Part shown: in pieces, positions 43,498-43,615 of the stretch
Layout of the letters: each line of letters begins with the position of its first letter
How positions within the stretch are numbered: position 1 is the stretch's first letter
Source: Alteromonadaceae bacterium
GTDB lineage: Bacteria > Pseudomonadota > Gammaproteobacteria > Enterobacterales > Alteromonadaceae
Assembly: GCA_013216005.1 (NCBI GenBank)
Contig: JABSOJ010000013.1
Coordinates: 1-43,615, forward strand
Direction: 5' to 3'
DNA: 43,615 bases
Translations under genes and position numbers: made by a program
Notes under the pieces: model-generated
What the model saw: only the letters and a program-made list of their open reading frames with translations
What the model was told of the DNA's origin: nothing
Databases searched by the model: none

Positions 43498-43615
43498 TTA
43501 AAACAGCGTCCGGTGGCTAAATGTAAATTCTAAATGAGTTGCTTGTTGAACGAAACCGCTACGCGGAAGTAAAGCAAAACCAGTCGATCCCTTAATTTTG
43601 GATAATAATTCCTCT
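43498..43615 (-). CDS. 3' end of an unidentified gene, coupled to the lipoprotein gene
   Basis: A minus-strand frame is open from the window edge for 38 codons and ends in TAA (43500-43498), one base before the lipoprotein ATG. The visible tail reads ...GFVQQATHLEFTFSHRTLF. The alternating pattern and terminal Phe resemble the last strand of an outer-membrane barrel protein. The tight spacing (TAA-C-ATG) supports a real gene and an operon. The rest of the gene lies beyond the window. Confidence 0.55.
   Translation of the reverse strand, partial: EELLSKIKGSTGFALLPRSGFVQQATHLEFTFSHRTLF

Noticed and set aside
1-43615. CRISPR arrays, tRNA/rRNA genes, integrase or transposase genes, and PEP-CTERM tails
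   Set aside because: I looked for spaced direct repeats, tRNA-like cloverleaf ends, transposase or integrase motifs and PEP-TM-basic C-termini and found none. The tandem repeats present have no spacers.

Overview
The window is AT-rich DNA from a Gram-negative bacterium, most likely a marine gammaproteobacterium of the Alteromonadales (Colwellia/Thalassotalea type). This rests on the low GC, the outer-membrane, lipoprotein and polysaccharide-export proteins, and the gene set; the genus is a guess. Almost the whole window is one exopolysaccharide (EPS) locus of the exosortase A (XrtA, formerly EpsH/PEP-CTERM) type, with a small HPr-rel-A cassette on its left edge.

Layout. (1) 1-3256: a partial MITE-like repeat, a candidate sigma-54 promoter, an exported protein with a twin-arginine-like signal, then three overlapping genes for a PqqD-like protein, an HprK-related kinase and a PF14907-type nucleotidyltransferase. 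(2) 3364-6793: the PrsK/PrsR sensor kinase and sigma-54 activator pair. (3) 6864-12743, minus strand: export protein, chain-length determinant, tyrosine autokinase, outer-membrane protein and ExeA-like ATPase, i.e. the EPS export machine. (4) 13031-20791, plus strand and divergent from block 3: the initiating sugar transferase, GDP-mannose enzymes, a polysaccharide deacetylase, a FemAB-like protein and a glycosyltransferase. (5) 20784-20932: a complete 149-bp MITE-like element with an 8-bp target duplication; it supplies the stop codon of the preceding glycosyltransferase gene. Its inverted partner lies at the window start, so blocks 1-4 sit between inverted copies. (6) 20964-23311: hddA-gmhA-hddC for GDP-D-glycero-D-manno-heptose. 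(7) 23317-33079: glycosyltransferases, exosortase A fused to an EpsI-like domain, an asparagine-synthase-type amidotransferase, a CapK/PaaK-like adenylate-forming enzyme and an O-antigen-ligase-like membrane protein. (8) 33130-40477: a second deacetylase, a gene remnant, a beta-propeller-like protein, a Wzx-type flippase, and a 1221-residue protein joining a Wzy/O-antigen-ligase-like membrane part to a periplasmic parallel beta-helix. (9) 40770-43615, minus strand: a large lipoprotein with two InlB-like repeats and the 3' end of a gene translationally coupled to it.

Working model (inference). Nucleotide-activated mannose and heptose are assembled on a lipid carrier by the initiating transferase and four further glycosyltransferases. 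The product is decorated by deacetylation, amidation or acyl transfer, flipped by Wzx, polymerised by one of two Wzy-like proteins, and exported by the Wza/Wzc-like machine. PrsK/PrsR would drive sigma-54-dependent genes. No PEP-CTERM substrate protein was found in the window, so the exosortase substrates must be encoded elsewhere. The least understood parts are the HPr-rel-A cassette with its adjacent exported protein, the polymerase/beta-helix fusion, and the MITE pair. All family assignments are from reading the sequence; no search was run.
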